Shown piece after piece: positions 1 to 9,066 of a DNA stretch of 64,000 nt. Made by a program: the position numbers and the translations under genes. Below the pieces are notes generated by a model. The model saw only the letters and a list, made by a program, of their open reading frames with translations. It did not search any database and was not told where the DNA came from. Every line of letters starts with the position of its first letter. The stretch's first letter is position 1. This stretch comes from Moraxella ovis (GTDB taxonomy: Bacteria; Pseudomonadota; Gammaproteobacteria; Pseudomonadales; Moraxellaceae). The DNA is taken from positions 1,054,001 to 1,118,000 of the forward strand of contig NZ_UGPW01000001.1 in NCBI RefSeq assembly GCF_900453105.1, read 5' to 3'.

Positions 1-1
1 T

Positions 2-361
2 TTTGCACTGCTTGGCTGTTTGGCGTTTAAATTCATGCGCGATGCACTCAAAGGCGATGTACAGATCAAAGATGATCAGCAAAACATGGCAAAAAGTGGC
101 TTTGAACTCATGTTAATCACCGCAGTGGCAACGAGCATTGATTCGCTGGTCGTGGGTGTGTCACTTGCCTTTTTGGAGGTGAATATCTGGCTGGCTGCCG
201 CCCTAATTGGCTCGGCGACGATGATTATGGTCACGCTTGGGCTGTATCTGGGTAACCGACTGGGGCGTCGTTTTGGTAGGGTTGCCATGTTCGTTGGTGG
301 GGTGGTGTTACTCATGATCGGCACTACGATTCTAGTCAGTCATCTGATGAGCGCGAGCTGA
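2..361 (+). CDS. mntP: Manganese efflux pump MntP, C-terminal part (gene cut by window edge)
   Basis: Inner-membrane Mn2+ exporter. The reading frame is open from base 2, so the gene starts left of the window; the TTG at 20 is only an internal codon. What remains is the second half of the two-repeat DUF204 fold. It has a polar segment, then [14 protein letters not shown] (the conserved T-S-x-D-x-x-x-V-G signature in a membrane helix), and two further hydrophobic helices to the C-terminus. The MntP family is about 190 residues long with six helices, so roughly 60% of the protein is present. Any Mn-responsive control region lies outside the window. Family assignment is by motif and hydropathy. 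Confidence 0.85.
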   Translation, partial: FALLGCLAFKFMRDALKGDVQIKDDQQNMAKSGFELMLITAVATSIDSLVVGVSLAFLEVNIWLAAALIGSATMIMVTLGLYLGNRLGRRFGRVAMFVGGVVLLMIGTTILVSHLMSAS

Positions 362-443
362 TGTGATTTGTCTAGACGAGTGGCATAGAAAAAAACATCA
401 AAAATATGCTATCATTAACTGTTATAATCATTCAAAGAACAAC

Positions 444-1292
444 ATGCGACACATCCCAAAAACCCCACAAGAAGCCCGCCACGCCCCAAGAAAACGCTTT
501 GGGCAGAACTTTCTTCATGACACCAGCGTGATTCGTCAGATCGTTGATAGCATTCGCTTATCACGTGGCGATAACTTGCTTGAGATTGGGCCTGGACTTG
601 GCGCATTGACTGAGCCGCTCTTGGCTGAGGTTGATGGCATGACTGTGGTGGAACTTGACCGCGATTTGGCAAGTGCATTAAAAATCAACATCGGCGCGAA
701 CAGTCATGAAGATTTTACCATCATTAATGATAATGCCATGCACGTAGATTATCGCGAACTTGCGCACAAAGTGGGTAAGGGTGCATTCAGAGTGGTGGGC
801 AATCTGCCTTATAACATCTCAACACCCATTCTGTTTCGCTTGTTGGAATTTAGCGATGTCATCACCGACATGCACTTTATGCTACAAAAAGAAGTCGTTG
901 ATCGGATCACCGCTGAGCCGAACACCAAGGCATACGGGCGACTATCGGTGATCATGCAGTACTATTGCATGGCAGATTATCTCTTGACGGTGCCAAAAGG
1001 CGCATTCAACCCACCACCAAAAGTCACCTCTGCGGTGTTTCGTCTAACCCCATTTAAACAAAAACCCATCACCGCCCAAGACGAAGTGTTATTTGCGACC
1101 ATCGTTCGTGAGACGTTCAACCATCGCCGCAAGACCTTGCGCGCGATATTCAAGACCGTGGGCCTATTACCAAAACTAGAAGAACAAGACTTTGAGTCTG
1201 TCGGCATCAATCATCAGGCACGTCCAGAGTCGCTATCAGTGGTAGATTTTGTTCGCCTGTCTGACCTGGCGGCTCAAAAGCAAGTCAATTAA
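444..1292 (+). CDS. rsmA: 16S rRNA (adenine1518-N6/adenine1519-N6)-dimethyltransferase RsmA (KsgA)
   Basis: SAM-dependent enzyme that dimethylates two adjacent adenosines in helix 45 of 16S rRNA late in 30S assembly. The start at 444 ([20 protein letters not shown]) is chosen because family proteins begin shortly before the K/RFGQNFL motif; the upstream 27 codons of open frame are not family-like. Visible motifs are QNFLHD, the SAM loop [17 protein letters not shown], and NLPYNIST, the catalytic NLPY of this family. Length is 282 residues, normal for KsgA. It is followed after 9 nt by apaH, the common gammaproteobacterial rsmA-apaH pairing. A TATAAT sits at 423-428 as a possible -10, without a convincing -35. 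Confidence 0.96.
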   Translation: MRHIPKTPQEARHAPRKRFGQNFLHDTSVIRQIVDSIRLSRGDNLLEIGPGLGALTEPLLAEVDGMTVVELDRDLASALKINIGANSHEDFTIINDNAMHVDYRELAHKVGKGAFRVVGNLPYNISTPILFRLLEFSDVITDMHFMLQKEVVDRITAEPNTKAYGRLSVIMQYYCMADYLLTVPKGAFNPPPKVTSAVFRLTPFKQKPITAQDEVLFATIVRETFNHRRKTLRAIFKTVGLLPKLEEQDFESVGINHQARPESLSVVDFVRLSDLAAQKQVN

Positions 1293-1301
1293 TAAAAACC
1301 T

Positions 1302-2153
1302 ATGAAAGACCAACAACTTATCAACAGAGCCTATCGCCATGAATACGTGATTGGCGATTTGCAAGGGTGTTTTTTTGCATTTAATCGTCTGCTTGAGATC
1401 TTAGATTTTGATGAGACACAAGACAAAATCTGGCTAGCAGGTGACATTGTGGCGCGCGGTGAGAATTCTTTGGCAACCTTACGAGAGGTTAAGAGGCTAT
1501 CGGACATCGGCGCGCTGACCACAGTATTAGGCAATCATGACATCACGCTCGTCGCGGTATGGCGTGGTATCATGCCGCCTAAGCCAAAGGATAAAACCTT
1601 GCCCATCTTTGCTGCGCCAGATTGTGACGAGCTGTTAAATTGGTTGCGCAAGCAGCCGCTGTTAGTGTTCCCTGATGACAAGACAGTGCTGGCTCATGCA
1701 GGCATCCCGCCCAATTGGTCAATCGATGATGCTGATCGCTATGCCAGAGAATTGCAAAAGGCATTAAGCGGTGATCTTGATGATCTGGACGAGCTGCTGC
1801 CAAAGCTATACAGTAAGAAATCTGAAGGCTGGTCGGATGAGCTGCGTGGCGCCAAGCGGATGCGTGCGATAGCCAACTATCTCACCAGAATGCGACTGTG
1901 CAATGAGAATGGCGTCTTGGAATTTAGCTTTAAAGAAGGGCTGTTAGATGAGATGCCCAAAGGATTTCGCCCTTGGTTCATGTGGGATGTGGCGCGGGAA
2001 AGACGCATTCTGTTTGGTCATTGGGCAGCATTAAAGGCGCAGATCGCCAGCGCAAACGTTCGTGCGCTAGATGGCGGCTGTGTGTGGGGTGGTGAGCTGG
2101 TGGCTTACCGCCTAAGCGATGGTGCAGTGATTCGATTTGGCGATGATGATTGA
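1302..2153 (+). CDS. apaH: Symmetrical bis(5'-nucleosyl)-tetraphosphatase ApaH
   Basis: Hydrolyses diadenosine tetraphosphate (Ap4A) to two ADP; it also removes Np4 caps from RNA in E. coli. The calcineurin-like metallophosphatase signature is complete: GDLQGC near residue 19, GDIVARG, then GNHD, with a later conserved histidine (AHAG) and a GHWAAL segment near the C-terminus. Length is 283 residues, typical. It begins 9 nt after rsmA stops and is probably co-transcribed with it. A strong hairpin terminator lies 19 nt past its stop. Confidence 0.95.
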   Translation: MKDQQLINRAYRHEYVIGDLQGCFFAFNRLLEILDFDETQDKIWLAGDIVARGENSLATLREVKRLSDIGALTTVLGNHDITLVAVWRGIMPPKPKDKTLPIFAAPDCDELLNWLRKQPLLVFPDDKTVLAHAGIPPNWSIDDADRYARELQKALSGDLDDLDELLPKLYSKKSEGWSDELRGAKRMRAIANYLTRMRLCNENGVLEFSFKEGLLDEMPKGFRPWFMWDVARERRILFGHWAALKAQIASANVRALDGGCVWGGELVAYRLSDGAVIRFGDDD

Positions 2154-2172
2154 GACAGTCTCACCAAAACAT

Positions 2173-2200
2173 AAAAGCCCTAACTTCTGTTAGGGCTTTT
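2173..2200. terminator. Bidirectional terminator between apaH and rpsT
   Basis: Perfect 12-bp stem (2173-2184 with 2189-2200) and a TTCT loop. The arms begin and end in AAAA/TTTT, so it can end both the rightward apaH transcript and the leftward rpsT transcript. Confidence 0.9.
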
Positions 2201-2215
2201 ATTATTCACTAGCAA

Positions 2216-2485
2216 TTAAGCGTCTTTAAGTGCTTTGATTGCTTTGTTTAGGCGACTCTTATGACGAGCAGCTTTATTCTTGTGGATGATGCCTTTGTCA
2301 GCCATACGGTCTATTACTGGAACAGCTTTCTTGTAAGCTTCAGTAGCCAATTCGTATGATTTTGCTTCGATGGCTGCATTTACGCGCTTGATGAAAGTAC
2401 GTACCATAGAGCGTTGAGACGCTAGGTGTTGGCGACGTTTAGTGTTTTGACGAGCGCGTTTGCGAGCTTGTGCTGAGTTTGCCAT
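2216..2485 (-). CDS. rpsT: 30S ribosomal protein S20
   Basis: Primary 16S rRNA-binding protein of the small subunit. The 89-residue product starts [20 protein letters not shown], the classic basic N-terminal helix, and ends in a lysine-rich helix ([19 protein letters not shown]). Length and composition match S20 throughout. Monocistronic: its 3' end abuts the shared terminator. The good Shine-Dalgarno (AAGGATAAACC on the minus strand) is typical of a highly expressed gene. Confidence 0.97.
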   Translation of the reverse strand: MANSAQARKRARQNTKRRQHLASQRSMVRTFIKRVNAAIEAKSYELATEAYKKAVPVIDRMADKGIIHKNKAARHKSRLNKAIKALKDA

Positions 2486-2785
2486 GGTTTATCCTTGGAT
2501 AAAAAATTGTTAATGTTAAATTCAAAAATGCTAAGCGAGATAATTCTGGCAGCCACCGAATTATCAATTTTGGTATTCATGACCAAAAATAGACACGTTG
2601 CCTAACATATAAAGCACCATTTTATCAAAATATCTAAAAATACTCAATAAAAATCGACACTTATCTGAGGATTGGCGTATTTTACGGTATTTTTGGGGTA
2701 TTTGGCAAGCCCTTGACGTAACACGGTGAGAAATTTGAAGCAAAATTATGGTAAAATAGCCTGATTTTAGAATGTTTTTTGATTT
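2486..2785. promoter_or_regulatory. Divergent intergenic region between rpsT and the reductase gene
   Basis: 300 bases with no ORF. It must hold the leftward rpsT promoter, although no clean -35/-10 pair is obvious on the minus strand. For the rightward gene there is an extended -10, TGGTAAAAT (TAAAAT at 2752-2757), the same element seen before gyrA. No RNA gene recognised. Confidence 0.5.
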
Positions 2786-3496
2786 ATGAAAAGAAAAGCA
2801 ATTATCATCGGTGGTTCGGGGCGTGTAGGGCAGGCGTTGGTGCGCGAGCTTTCCGCATTATATGACACACTCATCATCATCACACGCACACAGCCAAGAA
2901 GCATCAGTGAGAACATGCACGTGTATCATGTGAATAACTTTGATGCGTTGGCAGATACCATTGCTTCGATGCCCATTGGCGCTGATACGGATGCTTTTAG
3001 TTGTTTAGGCGCTGCCAAAAAAGACACCGCCAGCCAAGATGAATTTTATCAGGTTAATGTGCTGTTTAATATCGCCTTTGCCAAAGCTTGCCGTGATAAG
3101 GGCGTATCTCGATTCTTTTATTTATCAAAAGCAGGTGTGGAGAGTGCGGGCAAAGACGCTGAGCTCATCGCCAAGGCGGATGTTGAGTATTATCTAAAAA
3201 CCCTAAAATTCGATGATGTGACGGTGTTTAGATTGCATAAATTAAGTCCCGCCAAAGAGAAGCTTTCTCTAAAAACAGCCGGTAAGCTAGGCCTTAATCT
3301 TGCCAAAAATACCATCGGTGCCATCATGCCTTTTGATAAAACAGAAATGCTTATGCCAAAACGTGTGGCGGCTGCCATGTCGCTGGCTGCTTATCAGCTG
3401 AATCTACGGAGTAAATACCGCACGAATGAAGAGAATTTTCATGTGATTTCTCATGATAAGATGTGCGCCATGACCGAAAAACAAACACATCATTAA
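2786..3496 (+). CDS. NAD(P)-binding Rossmann oxidoreductase (atypical SDR / NmrA-like)
   Basis: A 236-residue protein that begins with a textbook dinucleotide-binding fold: beta strand, then GGSGRVGQALV (G-x-x-G-x-x-G) at residues 8-18. This places it with NAD(P)H-binding or semialdehyde-dehydrogenase-like short proteins related to E. coli YbjT/HTATIP2. FFYLSKAGVES corresponds to the strand preceding the active region. A classical SDR Tyr-x-x-x-Lys is not clear, so a catalytic role is not shown; substrate unknown. It stands alone between rpsT and gyrA, with its own extended -10 upstream and a weak terminator downstream. Confidence 0.75.
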   Translation: MKRKAIIIGGSGRVGQALVRELSALYDTLIIITRTQPRSISENMHVYHVNNFDALADTIASMPIGADTDAFSCLGAAKKDTASQDEFYQVNVLFNIAFAKACRDKGVSRFFYLSKAGVESAGKDAELIAKADVEYYLKTLKFDDVTVFRLHKLSPAKEKLSLKTAGKLGLNLAKNTIGAIMPFDKTEMLMPKRVAAAMSLAAYQLNLRSKYRTNEENFHVISHDKMCAMTEKQTHH

Positions 3497-3536
3497 GTGT
3501 GGTTGGTATTGCTCCCAATTTTCCATCTTAATGCCC

Positions 3537-3564
3537 AAAAAAGCCCTGCTAATGAGGGATTTTT
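3537..3564 (+). terminator. Weak terminator after the reductase gene
   Basis: A-rich arm plus CCCT (3537-3547), a 7-nt loop, then AGGG plus T-rich arm (3555-3564), with one G-A mismatch. Short GC core, so probably only a partial stop. Confidence 0.55.
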
Positions 3565-3585
3565 ATGTTATTTTTTATGGTTTTA

Positions 3586-3594
3586 TGGTAAAAT
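3586..3594 (+). promoter_or_regulatory. Extended -10 promoter for gyrA
   Basis: TGGTAAAAT (TG at 3586-3587, TAAAAT at 3589-3594), 36 nt before the gyrA start, within the string TATGGTAAAATAG that also precedes the gene at 2786. No good -35, consistent with an extended -10 promoter. Confidence 0.55.
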
Positions 3595-3629
3595 AGACGT
3601 TTGATTTTAAAGAGAAAAAAGGGTTCTTT

Positions 3630-6323
3630 ATGACCGATAGCGTAACCCCCGTTGGGATTGTTGATGAATTAAAGCAGTCCTACCTTGACTATGCGATGAG
3701 CGTCATCGTCTCTCGTGCCTTGCCTGATGTGCGAGACGGCTTAAAGCCTGTTCACCGCCGTGTGATGTACGCCATGCACGAGCTGTCCAACGATTATAAC
3801 AAACCCTACAAAAAATCTGCCCGTGTCGTGGGCGATGTTATCGGTAAATATCACCCCCACGGCGACACTGCCGTCTATGATGCCATTGTGCGTCTTGCCC
3901 AGCCGTTTTCTATGCGGTATATGATGGTGGACGGACAGGGTAACTTCGGTTCGGTGGACGGCGACCCACCTGCCGCCATGCGTTATACCGAAGTGCGTAT
4001 GCAAAAACTCACGCACCAAATGCTTGCCGACCTTGACAAAGACACGGTGGACTGGGAGGACAACTATGACGGCTCCGAGAAAATGCCGTCTGTGCTACCT
4101 GCCCGTGTGCCAAACCTGCTTGTCAATGGAGCAACGGGTATTGCAGTCGGCATGGCGACCAACATGGCACCGCACAACCTAACTGAAGTTGTGAACGCTT
4201 GTCTTGCCTATGCTGATAACCCACAGATTGATGGCGATGAGCTGGCAAGCCACATCAGCGGACCTGATTTTCCCACAGGTGGTATCATCTATGGGCGAAG
4301 TGGCATTTTTGACGCTTATCGCACAGGTAAGGGGCGACTGCACATTCGTGGGCGTTATGTCATTGAAAATATGGAAGGGGCAAGCAAAGACCGTGAACGC
4401 ATTGTCTTTACTGAGATTCCTTATCAAGTCAATAAAGCCAAACTCATTGAGCAAATCGCCCAACTTGTCAATGACAAAAAATTAGACGGTATCACAGGCG
4501 TGCGTGATGAGTCTGACAAAGAGGGTATGCGGATTGCCATTGACCTAAGACGTGGCGAAAATGCCGAAGTTGTGGTAAACAATCTATTTTTGCAAACACC
4601 CTTAGAGTCCAGTTTTAGCATTAACATGGTTGCTCTTGACAACGGACAGCCACGCCTTATGACCTTGCATGACTTGATTGCCAGCTTTATCCGTCATCGC
4701 CAAGAAGTCGTTACACGCCGTACCATCTTTGAGCTGAATAAAGCCAAAGCTCGTGGACATTTGTTAGAGGGCTTGACCATTGCTCTTGCCAACATTGATG
4801 ACATCATTGAGACCATTAAAAAGTCCGCCAACCGTGCCGAGGCTCGTGAGAATCTGCTTGGGCGTATCTGGCAGGCGGGCAATGTGGTTGCCATGCTAAA
4901 AAATGCAGGGGCAACGTCTATCCGCCCCGACATCATCGAGGGCGAGGACTTAAACGCACCGTTTGGGCTTATCAATGACGACAAAGAATACCGCCTATCA
5001 CCCGACCAAGTAAACGCCATTTTGGATATGCAACTCCACCGCTTGACAGGTTTGGAGCAGGACAAATTGTCCAAAGAATACCAAGAGATTTTGGGCGAGA
5101 TTGCACGCTTACAGATGATTTTGGCGGATTTTGACAAGCTCATGGGCGTGATTAAGGCGGAGCTTATCCAAATCCGTGATGATTTTGGCGATGAGCGTAA
5201 GACCGATATTGTGGACGCACGAGCCGATTTTAGCCGCGAAGACTTAATCCCAGAGCAGACGGTGGTCATGACCGTGTCGCATACAGGCTATGCCAAAACC
5301 CAAGCCGTAAGCGACTACCAAGCCCAAAAACGTGGCGGAAAAGGCAAATCAGCAACCGCCATGAAAGAAGATGACGTGATTGAGCATTTATTAGTTACCA
5401 GTACGCACGCTCATATTTTGTGCTTTACCAATACAGGGCGAGTGTTTGGCTTGCGTGGCTTTGAAGTGCCGATTGCCTCTCGTGGCTCAAAGGGTAGACC
5501 GCTTGTCAATCTTATCAACATTGACCCCAGCGAGAGCGTAACCGCCATTTTGCCTGTGGAGAGCCTAGCCGATGACGGTAAATTTGTGTTTTTTGCCACG
5601 GCAAGCGGTACGGTCAAGCGTGTGGCGTTGTCGCAATTTACCAATTTGCGTGCCAACGGACTAAGAGCCATTGACCTTGTGGATGGCGATACCTTGATTG
5701 GCGTGGCGATTACTGACGGTGAGCAACAGATTATGCTGTTCTCCAACGAAGGCAAAGCCATTCGCTTTAAAGAATCCGCCATTCGTGCCATGGGACGTAC
5801 TGCCAAGGGTGTGCGTGGTATCCGTGTCAATCTCTTAGCCAGTCTCGGCGTGGACGATGATGAGCCGATCGATGACGATACCGATGATAGTGATAATGAC
5901 AGCGTGGTGTCGGTCAGTCGCGTGGTGTCGCTCGTGGTTGCCCCACAGGCAGGCGAGATTTTGACAGCGTGCGAAAACGGCTACGGCAAACGCACTCCGA
6001 TTGACGACTATCCGACCAAAGGGCGTGGCGGTCAAGGCGTGATTGCCATTAAGACATCAGAGCGTAACGGCCAGCTTGTCAAAGCGGTGGCGGTAACAGG
6101 CGACGAGGATGTGATTTTAATCTCCGATAAAGGCACGCTTGTCCGCACACCTGTCGCCCAAATCGCAACCGCAGGACGTAACGCCCAAGGGGTCAAGCTC
6201 ATTCGCATTGGCGAGAGCGAAACGCTGGTGGGGCTTGCCTGTGTGGAGCATGAAGAGCCAAGCGATGATGATAGCGACAGCGAACATGGCGAGATGATAG
6301 AAACGAGCCAAGACAGTGAATGA
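3630..6323 (+). CDS. gyrA: DNA gyrase subunit A
   Basis: Breakage-reunion subunit of DNA gyrase, which with GyrB introduces negative supercoils. Visible: the quinolone-resistance region [17 protein letters not shown] with Thr80 and Asp84; the catalytic AAMRYTE with Tyr119; and the GyrA box QKRGGKG at 566-572 that marks gyrase rather than topoisomerase IV. C-terminal beta-pinwheel repeats follow. The 897-residue length is slightly above the usual 820-880. The excess is an aspartate-rich insert near residues 745-760 between pinwheel blades and an acidic tail. Acidic tails in GyrA are known to tune supercoiling; that role here is inferred. Thr80 is, from memory, the wild-type residue in Moraxella, so nothing indicates resistance. 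A strong terminator follows. Confidence 0.97.
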   Translation: MTDSVTPVGIVDELKQSYLDYAMSVIVSRALPDVRDGLKPVHRRVMYAMHELSNDYNKPYKKSARVVGDVIGKYHPHGDTAVYDAIVRLAQPFSMRYMMVDGQGNFGSVDGDPPAAMRYTEVRMQKLTHQMLADLDKDTVDWEDNYDGSEKMPSVLPARVPNLLVNGATGIAVGMATNMAPHNLTEVVNACLAYADNPQIDGDELASHISGPDFPTGGIIYGRSGIFDAYRTGKGRLHIRGRYVIENMEGASKDRERIVFTEIPYQVNKAKLIEQIAQLVNDKKLDGITGVRDESDKEGMRIAIDLRRGENAEVVVNNLFLQTPLESSFSINMVALDNGQPRLMTLHDLIASFIRHRQEVVTRRTIFELNKAKARGHLLEGLTIALANIDDIIETIKKSANRAEARENLLGRIWQAGNVVAMLKNAGATSIRPDIIEGEDLNAPFGLINDDKEYRLSPDQVNAILDMQLHRLTGLEQDKLSKEYQEILGEIARLQMILADFDKLMGVIKAELIQIRDDFGDERKTDIVDARADFSREDLIPEQTVVMTVSHTGYAKTQAVSDYQAQKRGGKGKSATAMKEDDVIEHLLVTSTHAHILCFTNTGRVFGLRGFEVPIASRGSKGRPLVNLINIDPSESVTAILPVESLADDGKFVFFATASGTVKRVALSQFTNLRANGLRAIDLVDGDTLIGVAITDGEQQIMLFSNEGKAIRFKESAIRAMGRTAKGVRGIRVNLLASLGVDDDEPIDDDTDDSDNDSVVSVSRVVSLVVAPQAGEILTACENGYGKRTPIDDYPTKGRGGQGVIAIKTSERNGQLVKAVAVTGDEDVILISDKGTLVRTPVAQIATAGRNAQGVKLIRIGESETLVGLACVEHEEPSDDDSDSEHGEMIETSQDSE

Positions 6324-6324
6324 T

Positions 6325-6354
6325 AAAAAAGGCGGATTGATGTCCGCCTTTTTT
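6325..6354 (+). terminator. gyrA terminator
   Basis: Stem GGCGGA/TCCGCC (6331-6336 with 6343-6348), loop TTGATG, flanked by A6 and followed by T6. A classic intrinsic terminator starting just after the gyrA stop. Confidence 0.92.
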
Positions 6355-6539
6355 GTTAGTTCAACTTATGGATTGAGGTTGATTGTTCTCATCTTAAATA
6401 TTAAAAGGGATAAACCTGAATTTAGATAAGATTTGTCTTATAATCCCAATTTTTATCAGTATTATTGTATCCATAGAACGAGACAAAAAAATATTATTTT
6501 GATTTTTATGAATTCTTTTTATTCTTGTTTATCTCTTTG

Positions 6540-6701
6540 ATGGTTTTTATTGATATTTGGAATTATATTCGGGGTAAGGATTTTTGGTCTTTTGGTAATA
6601 AATTAAAATCTGATGATAGCAAGTTGGAGTGGTTTTATTGGTTTGCCTTGAAGGTTGTTGTGTATTTGGCGGGTATTTATCACTTTTTATTTAAAGTTTA
6701 G
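6540..6701 (+). CDS. Possible 53-residue membrane peptide or gene remnant
   Basis: The 540-base gap between gyrA and mesX holds one open stretch with a plausible sense: ATG at 6540 to TAG at 6701, a polar N-terminus (MVFIDIWNYIRGKDFW), a charged middle and a hydrophobic C-terminal helix (VVVYLAGIYHFLF). There is no Shine-Dalgarno, and the region is AT-rich, so it may be the decayed 3' end of an older membrane gene. Not recognised; low confidence that it is expressed. Confidence 0.25.
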   Translation: MVFIDIWNYIRGKDFWSFGNKLKSDDSKLEWFYWFALKVVVYLAGIYHFLFKV

Positions 6702-6752
6702 ATTTTGAAATTAGCGATGATAAAACTTCAATCCATCATTTAAATAAAATTA

Positions 6753-6783
6753 TTGGGTTTTTTGATCTGAGTTTGAATATAAT
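6753..6783 (+). promoter_or_regulatory. Candidate sigma-70 promoter for mesX
   Basis: TTGGGT (6753-6758) and TATAAT (6778-6783) with a 19-nt spacer, about 110 nt before the mesX start. The long AT-rich leader has room for methionine-linked control, but I see no recognisable SAM riboswitch. Confidence 0.45.
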
Positions 6784-6890
6784 TACAACCTGAATTTTTT
6801 TCAACTTTTTTTAAAAATATATCATTTTTCTTTATCACAAAAATGTGGTTTAATATACACATTCCAAAAACAACCCCGCAAGGTGAAAAA

Positions 6891-7868
6891 ATGACCGCAC
6901 AATTTCAATGCCGAGTGCATACCCAGCGTTTTGATGAAAACTATGAGCCTGCCAGTAGCACTCGTTTGACCACCAACTTTGCTAACCTAGCTCGTGGCGA
7001 AAACCGCAAACAAAACCTACAAAACGCCATTAGAATGATTAACAACCGTTTTAATGATTTGGCGACTTGGGACAACCCAACCAACGACCGCTATTCGGTG
7101 CTGATTGACATTGTGTCTATTGACATTGACGTGGCAGGCAAGGGCGAATTTTTCTCAGGATTAGAATGGTTAAAAACGTCCGTCGTTGACCACAAAACAG
7201 GCAAAACCATTGACGGCATCATCGGCAACAGCTTTTCATCGTTTGTCCGTGATTATGATTTTAGCGTGCTACTTCGTGAGTACAACAAGGACAAGCCTGA
7301 ATTTAGTGTGCCAGAAGGCTATGGCGATTTGCATGGCAAATTGTTCAAATTCATGGTTGCGTCCGAAGAGTACAAAGCCCAATCCAAAAAACCGCCCGTA
7401 CTGTGCCTAAGCGTTGCAACCACTCGCACCTACCACAGAACGACCAATACGCACCCGATTTTGGGCGTGGAATATGTGCAAAACGACTATTCATTAACCG
7501 ATGAATATTTTGCCAAAATGGGCTTAAAAGTGCGTTACTTTATGCCACCAAAATCGGTTGCTCCGTATGCGTTTTATTTTGATGAAAATGCTGATTTGTT
7601 GAACGATTACACCAACTTAGAGCTCATCAGCACCATTGCGACCATGGAAGCGTTCCAGCGTATCTATCGCCCAGAGATTTATAGTGCCAACTCGGTTGCA
7701 GGACAGGTGTACAAGGGTAGTCTAACTTATGAAGACTATGCCGTGCCGAAAGTGGATTATGACCGTGTGGAGCGTAACGATTTGGCGGTAAAACAAGGCA
7801 AACTTGCCGAAGAGCAATTTATCAAGCCGTATAAAGAGATTTTGGATGCTTGGCTTGCCGAAAAATAA
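6891..7868 (+). CDS. mesX: MesX-type DUF1852 protein, partner of folate-independent methionine synthase
   Basis: A 325-residue DUF1852 family protein. Start 6891 is chosen over the ORF's first ATG (6843) because AAGGTGAAAAA lies directly before it. The sequence has no catalytic signature I recognise. The assignment rests on overall resemblance to DUF1852 and on its place immediately before a core-MetE gene. In Acinetobacter, DUF1852 proteins (MesX) are needed by the core methionine synthase MesD, as described by Price and colleagues. A terminator and a new promoter separate it from mesD, so the two may be tuned separately. Confidence 0.8.
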   Translation: MTAQFQCRVHTQRFDENYEPASSTRLTTNFANLARGENRKQNLQNAIRMINNRFNDLATWDNPTNDRYSVLIDIVSIDIDVAGKGEFFSGLEWLKTSVVDHKTGKTIDGIIGNSFSSFVRDYDFSVLLREYNKDKPEFSVPEGYGDLHGKLFKFMVASEEYKAQSKKPPVLCLSVATTRTYHRTTNTHPILGVEYVQNDYSLTDEYFAKMGLKVRYFMPPKSVAPYAFYFDENADLLNDYTNLELISTIATMEAFQRIYRPEIYSANSVAGQVYKGSLTYEDYAVPKVDYDRVERNDLAVKQGKLAEEQFIKPYKEILDAWLAEK

Positions 7869-7880
7869 AAGATGAATTTC

Positions 7881-7918
7881 AATCAACCGATTTAATTGTC
7901 GGTTGATTTGAATTTTTT
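7881..7918 (+). terminator. Terminator between mesX and mesD
   Basis: Stem AATCAACCGA/TCGGTTGATT (7881-7890 with 7899-7908), 8-nt loop, then TGAATTTTTT. It ends directly at the mesD promoter, so mesX transcripts are at least partly stopped before mesD. Confidence 0.8.
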
Positions 7919-7926
7919 GGTATAAT
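7918..7926 (+). promoter_or_regulatory. Extended -10 promoter of mesD
   Basis: TGGTATAAT, 25 nt before the mesD start, with a consensus TATAAT at 7921-7926 immediately after the T-run of the mesX terminator. A good SD (AGGAAAA) precedes the ATG at 7952. Confidence 0.65.
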
Positions 7927-7951
7927 GTGAATTTTAATTTAGGAAAACACA

Positions 7952-8986
7952 ATGAGCAAAATTTTACTTCCCACTTCCACCGCAGGCAGTTTGCCAAAAC
8001 CATCTTGGCTTGCCGAACCCGAAAAACTGTGGTCAGAATGGAAATTTGAAGGCGATGAGCTACGCCAAGCCAAGCAAGACGCACTACTTGTATCGCTTGC
8101 CGAGCAGACCCGTGCAGGCATTGATATCGTTAGCGATGGTGAGCAGACTCGTCAGCACTTTGTAACCACGTTTATTGAGCATTTGGACGGCGTAGATTTT
8201 AACAAGCGTGAAACCGTCCGCATTCGTAACCGCTACGATGCTAGTGTGCCTAGCGTGGTAGGCGATGTGTCTCGCCCAAAATCGGTGTTTGTGGACGATG
8301 CCAAATTTTTGCGTCAGCATACCGACAAGCTCATCAAATGGGCTCTGCCTGGCCCGATGACGATGATTGATACCTTGTATGACGGGCATTACAAGAGCCG
8401 TGAAAAATTGGCGTGGGAATTTGCCAAAATCCTAAATGAAGAAGCAAAAGAGCTAGAAGCGGCAGGCGTGGATATTATTCAGTTTGATGAGCCTGCGTTT
8501 AATGTGTTTTTTGATGAGCTAAACGATTGGGGCGTGGCAACTTTGGAGCGTGCCACCTCTGGGCTAAAATGCCAAACAGCGGTACATATCTGCTACGGCT
8601 ATGGCATTAAGGCGAATACCGATTGGAAGCAAACGCTTGGCAACGAATGGCGACAATACGAAGAGAGTTTCCCAAAACTGCAACAATCCAAAATTGACAT
8701 CATCTCACTAGAATGCCAAAATTCTCGTGTGCCAATGGATTTGATTGAGCTGATTCGTGGCAAAACGGTCATGGTTGGGGCGATTGACGTGGCGACCAAT
8801 GAGGTTGAAACACCTGAGCAAGTGGCGGATACTTTGCGTAAAGCCTTGCAATTTGTGGATGCGGATAAACTCTACCCAAGCACCAACTGCGGTATGGCTC
8901 CACTATCTCGTACGGTTGCTCGTGGTAAGTTGCACGCTCTTAGCGAAGGGGCGAAAATTATCCGTAACGAGTTGGCAGGTAAATAA
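7952..8986 (+). CDS. mesD: Folate-independent core methionine synthase MesD (MetE C-terminal-like)
   Basis: A 344-residue protein equivalent to only the catalytic C-terminal half of cobalamin-independent methionine synthase. It lacks the N-terminal MetE domain that helps bind polyglutamyl methyl-folate. Zn/homocysteine-site features: PGPMTMIDTLYDG, IQFDEPAF, AVHICYGYG (His and Cys), IISLECQNSRVP and STNCGMAPLSRTVARGKL (late Zn cysteine). The MesD family methylates homocysteine with an unknown, non-folate methyl donor and needs MesX and oxygen, per published work on Acinetobacter. The adjacent flavin reductase fits that oxygen link. Its own promoter and a 3' hairpin suggest an independent unit. 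Confidence 0.85.
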   Translation: MSKILLPTSTAGSLPKPSWLAEPEKLWSEWKFEGDELRQAKQDALLVSLAEQTRAGIDIVSDGEQTRQHFVTTFIEHLDGVDFNKRETVRIRNRYDASVPSVVGDVSRPKSVFVDDAKFLRQHTDKLIKWALPGPMTMIDTLYDGHYKSREKLAWEFAKILNEEAKELEAAGVDIIQFDEPAFNVFFDELNDWGVATLERATSGLKCQTAVHICYGYGIKANTDWKQTLGNEWRQYEESFPKLQQSKIDIISLECQNSRVPMDLIELIRGKTVMVGAIDVATNEVETPEQVADTLRKALQFVDADKLYPSTNCGMAPLSRTVARGKLHALSEGAKIIRNELAGK

Positions 8987-9003
8987 TCAGCCAAATCGAA
9001 TGA

Positions 9004-9034
9004 ATGTTGGGTTTTCTGTATGAAAATCCAACAT
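9004..9034 (+). terminator. Hairpin after mesD
   Basis: 13-bp stem with one G-T wobble (9004-9016 with 9022-9034), TGTAT loop, followed by TTATATTT. Likely a partial terminator between mesD and the flavin reductase gene. Confidence 0.6.
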
Positions 9035-9066
9035 TTATATTTATAAAATAATTTAAGAAAATAACA

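Noticed and set aside
3857..3890. Thr80 in GyrA as a quinolone-resistance mutation (E. coli has Ser83)
   Set aside because: Threonine is the normal residue at this place in Moraxella and Pseudomonas, and Asp84 is intact.
4694..5269. 191-residue minus-strand ORF inside gyrA
   Set aside because: Antisense shadow; the plus frame is clearly GyrA.
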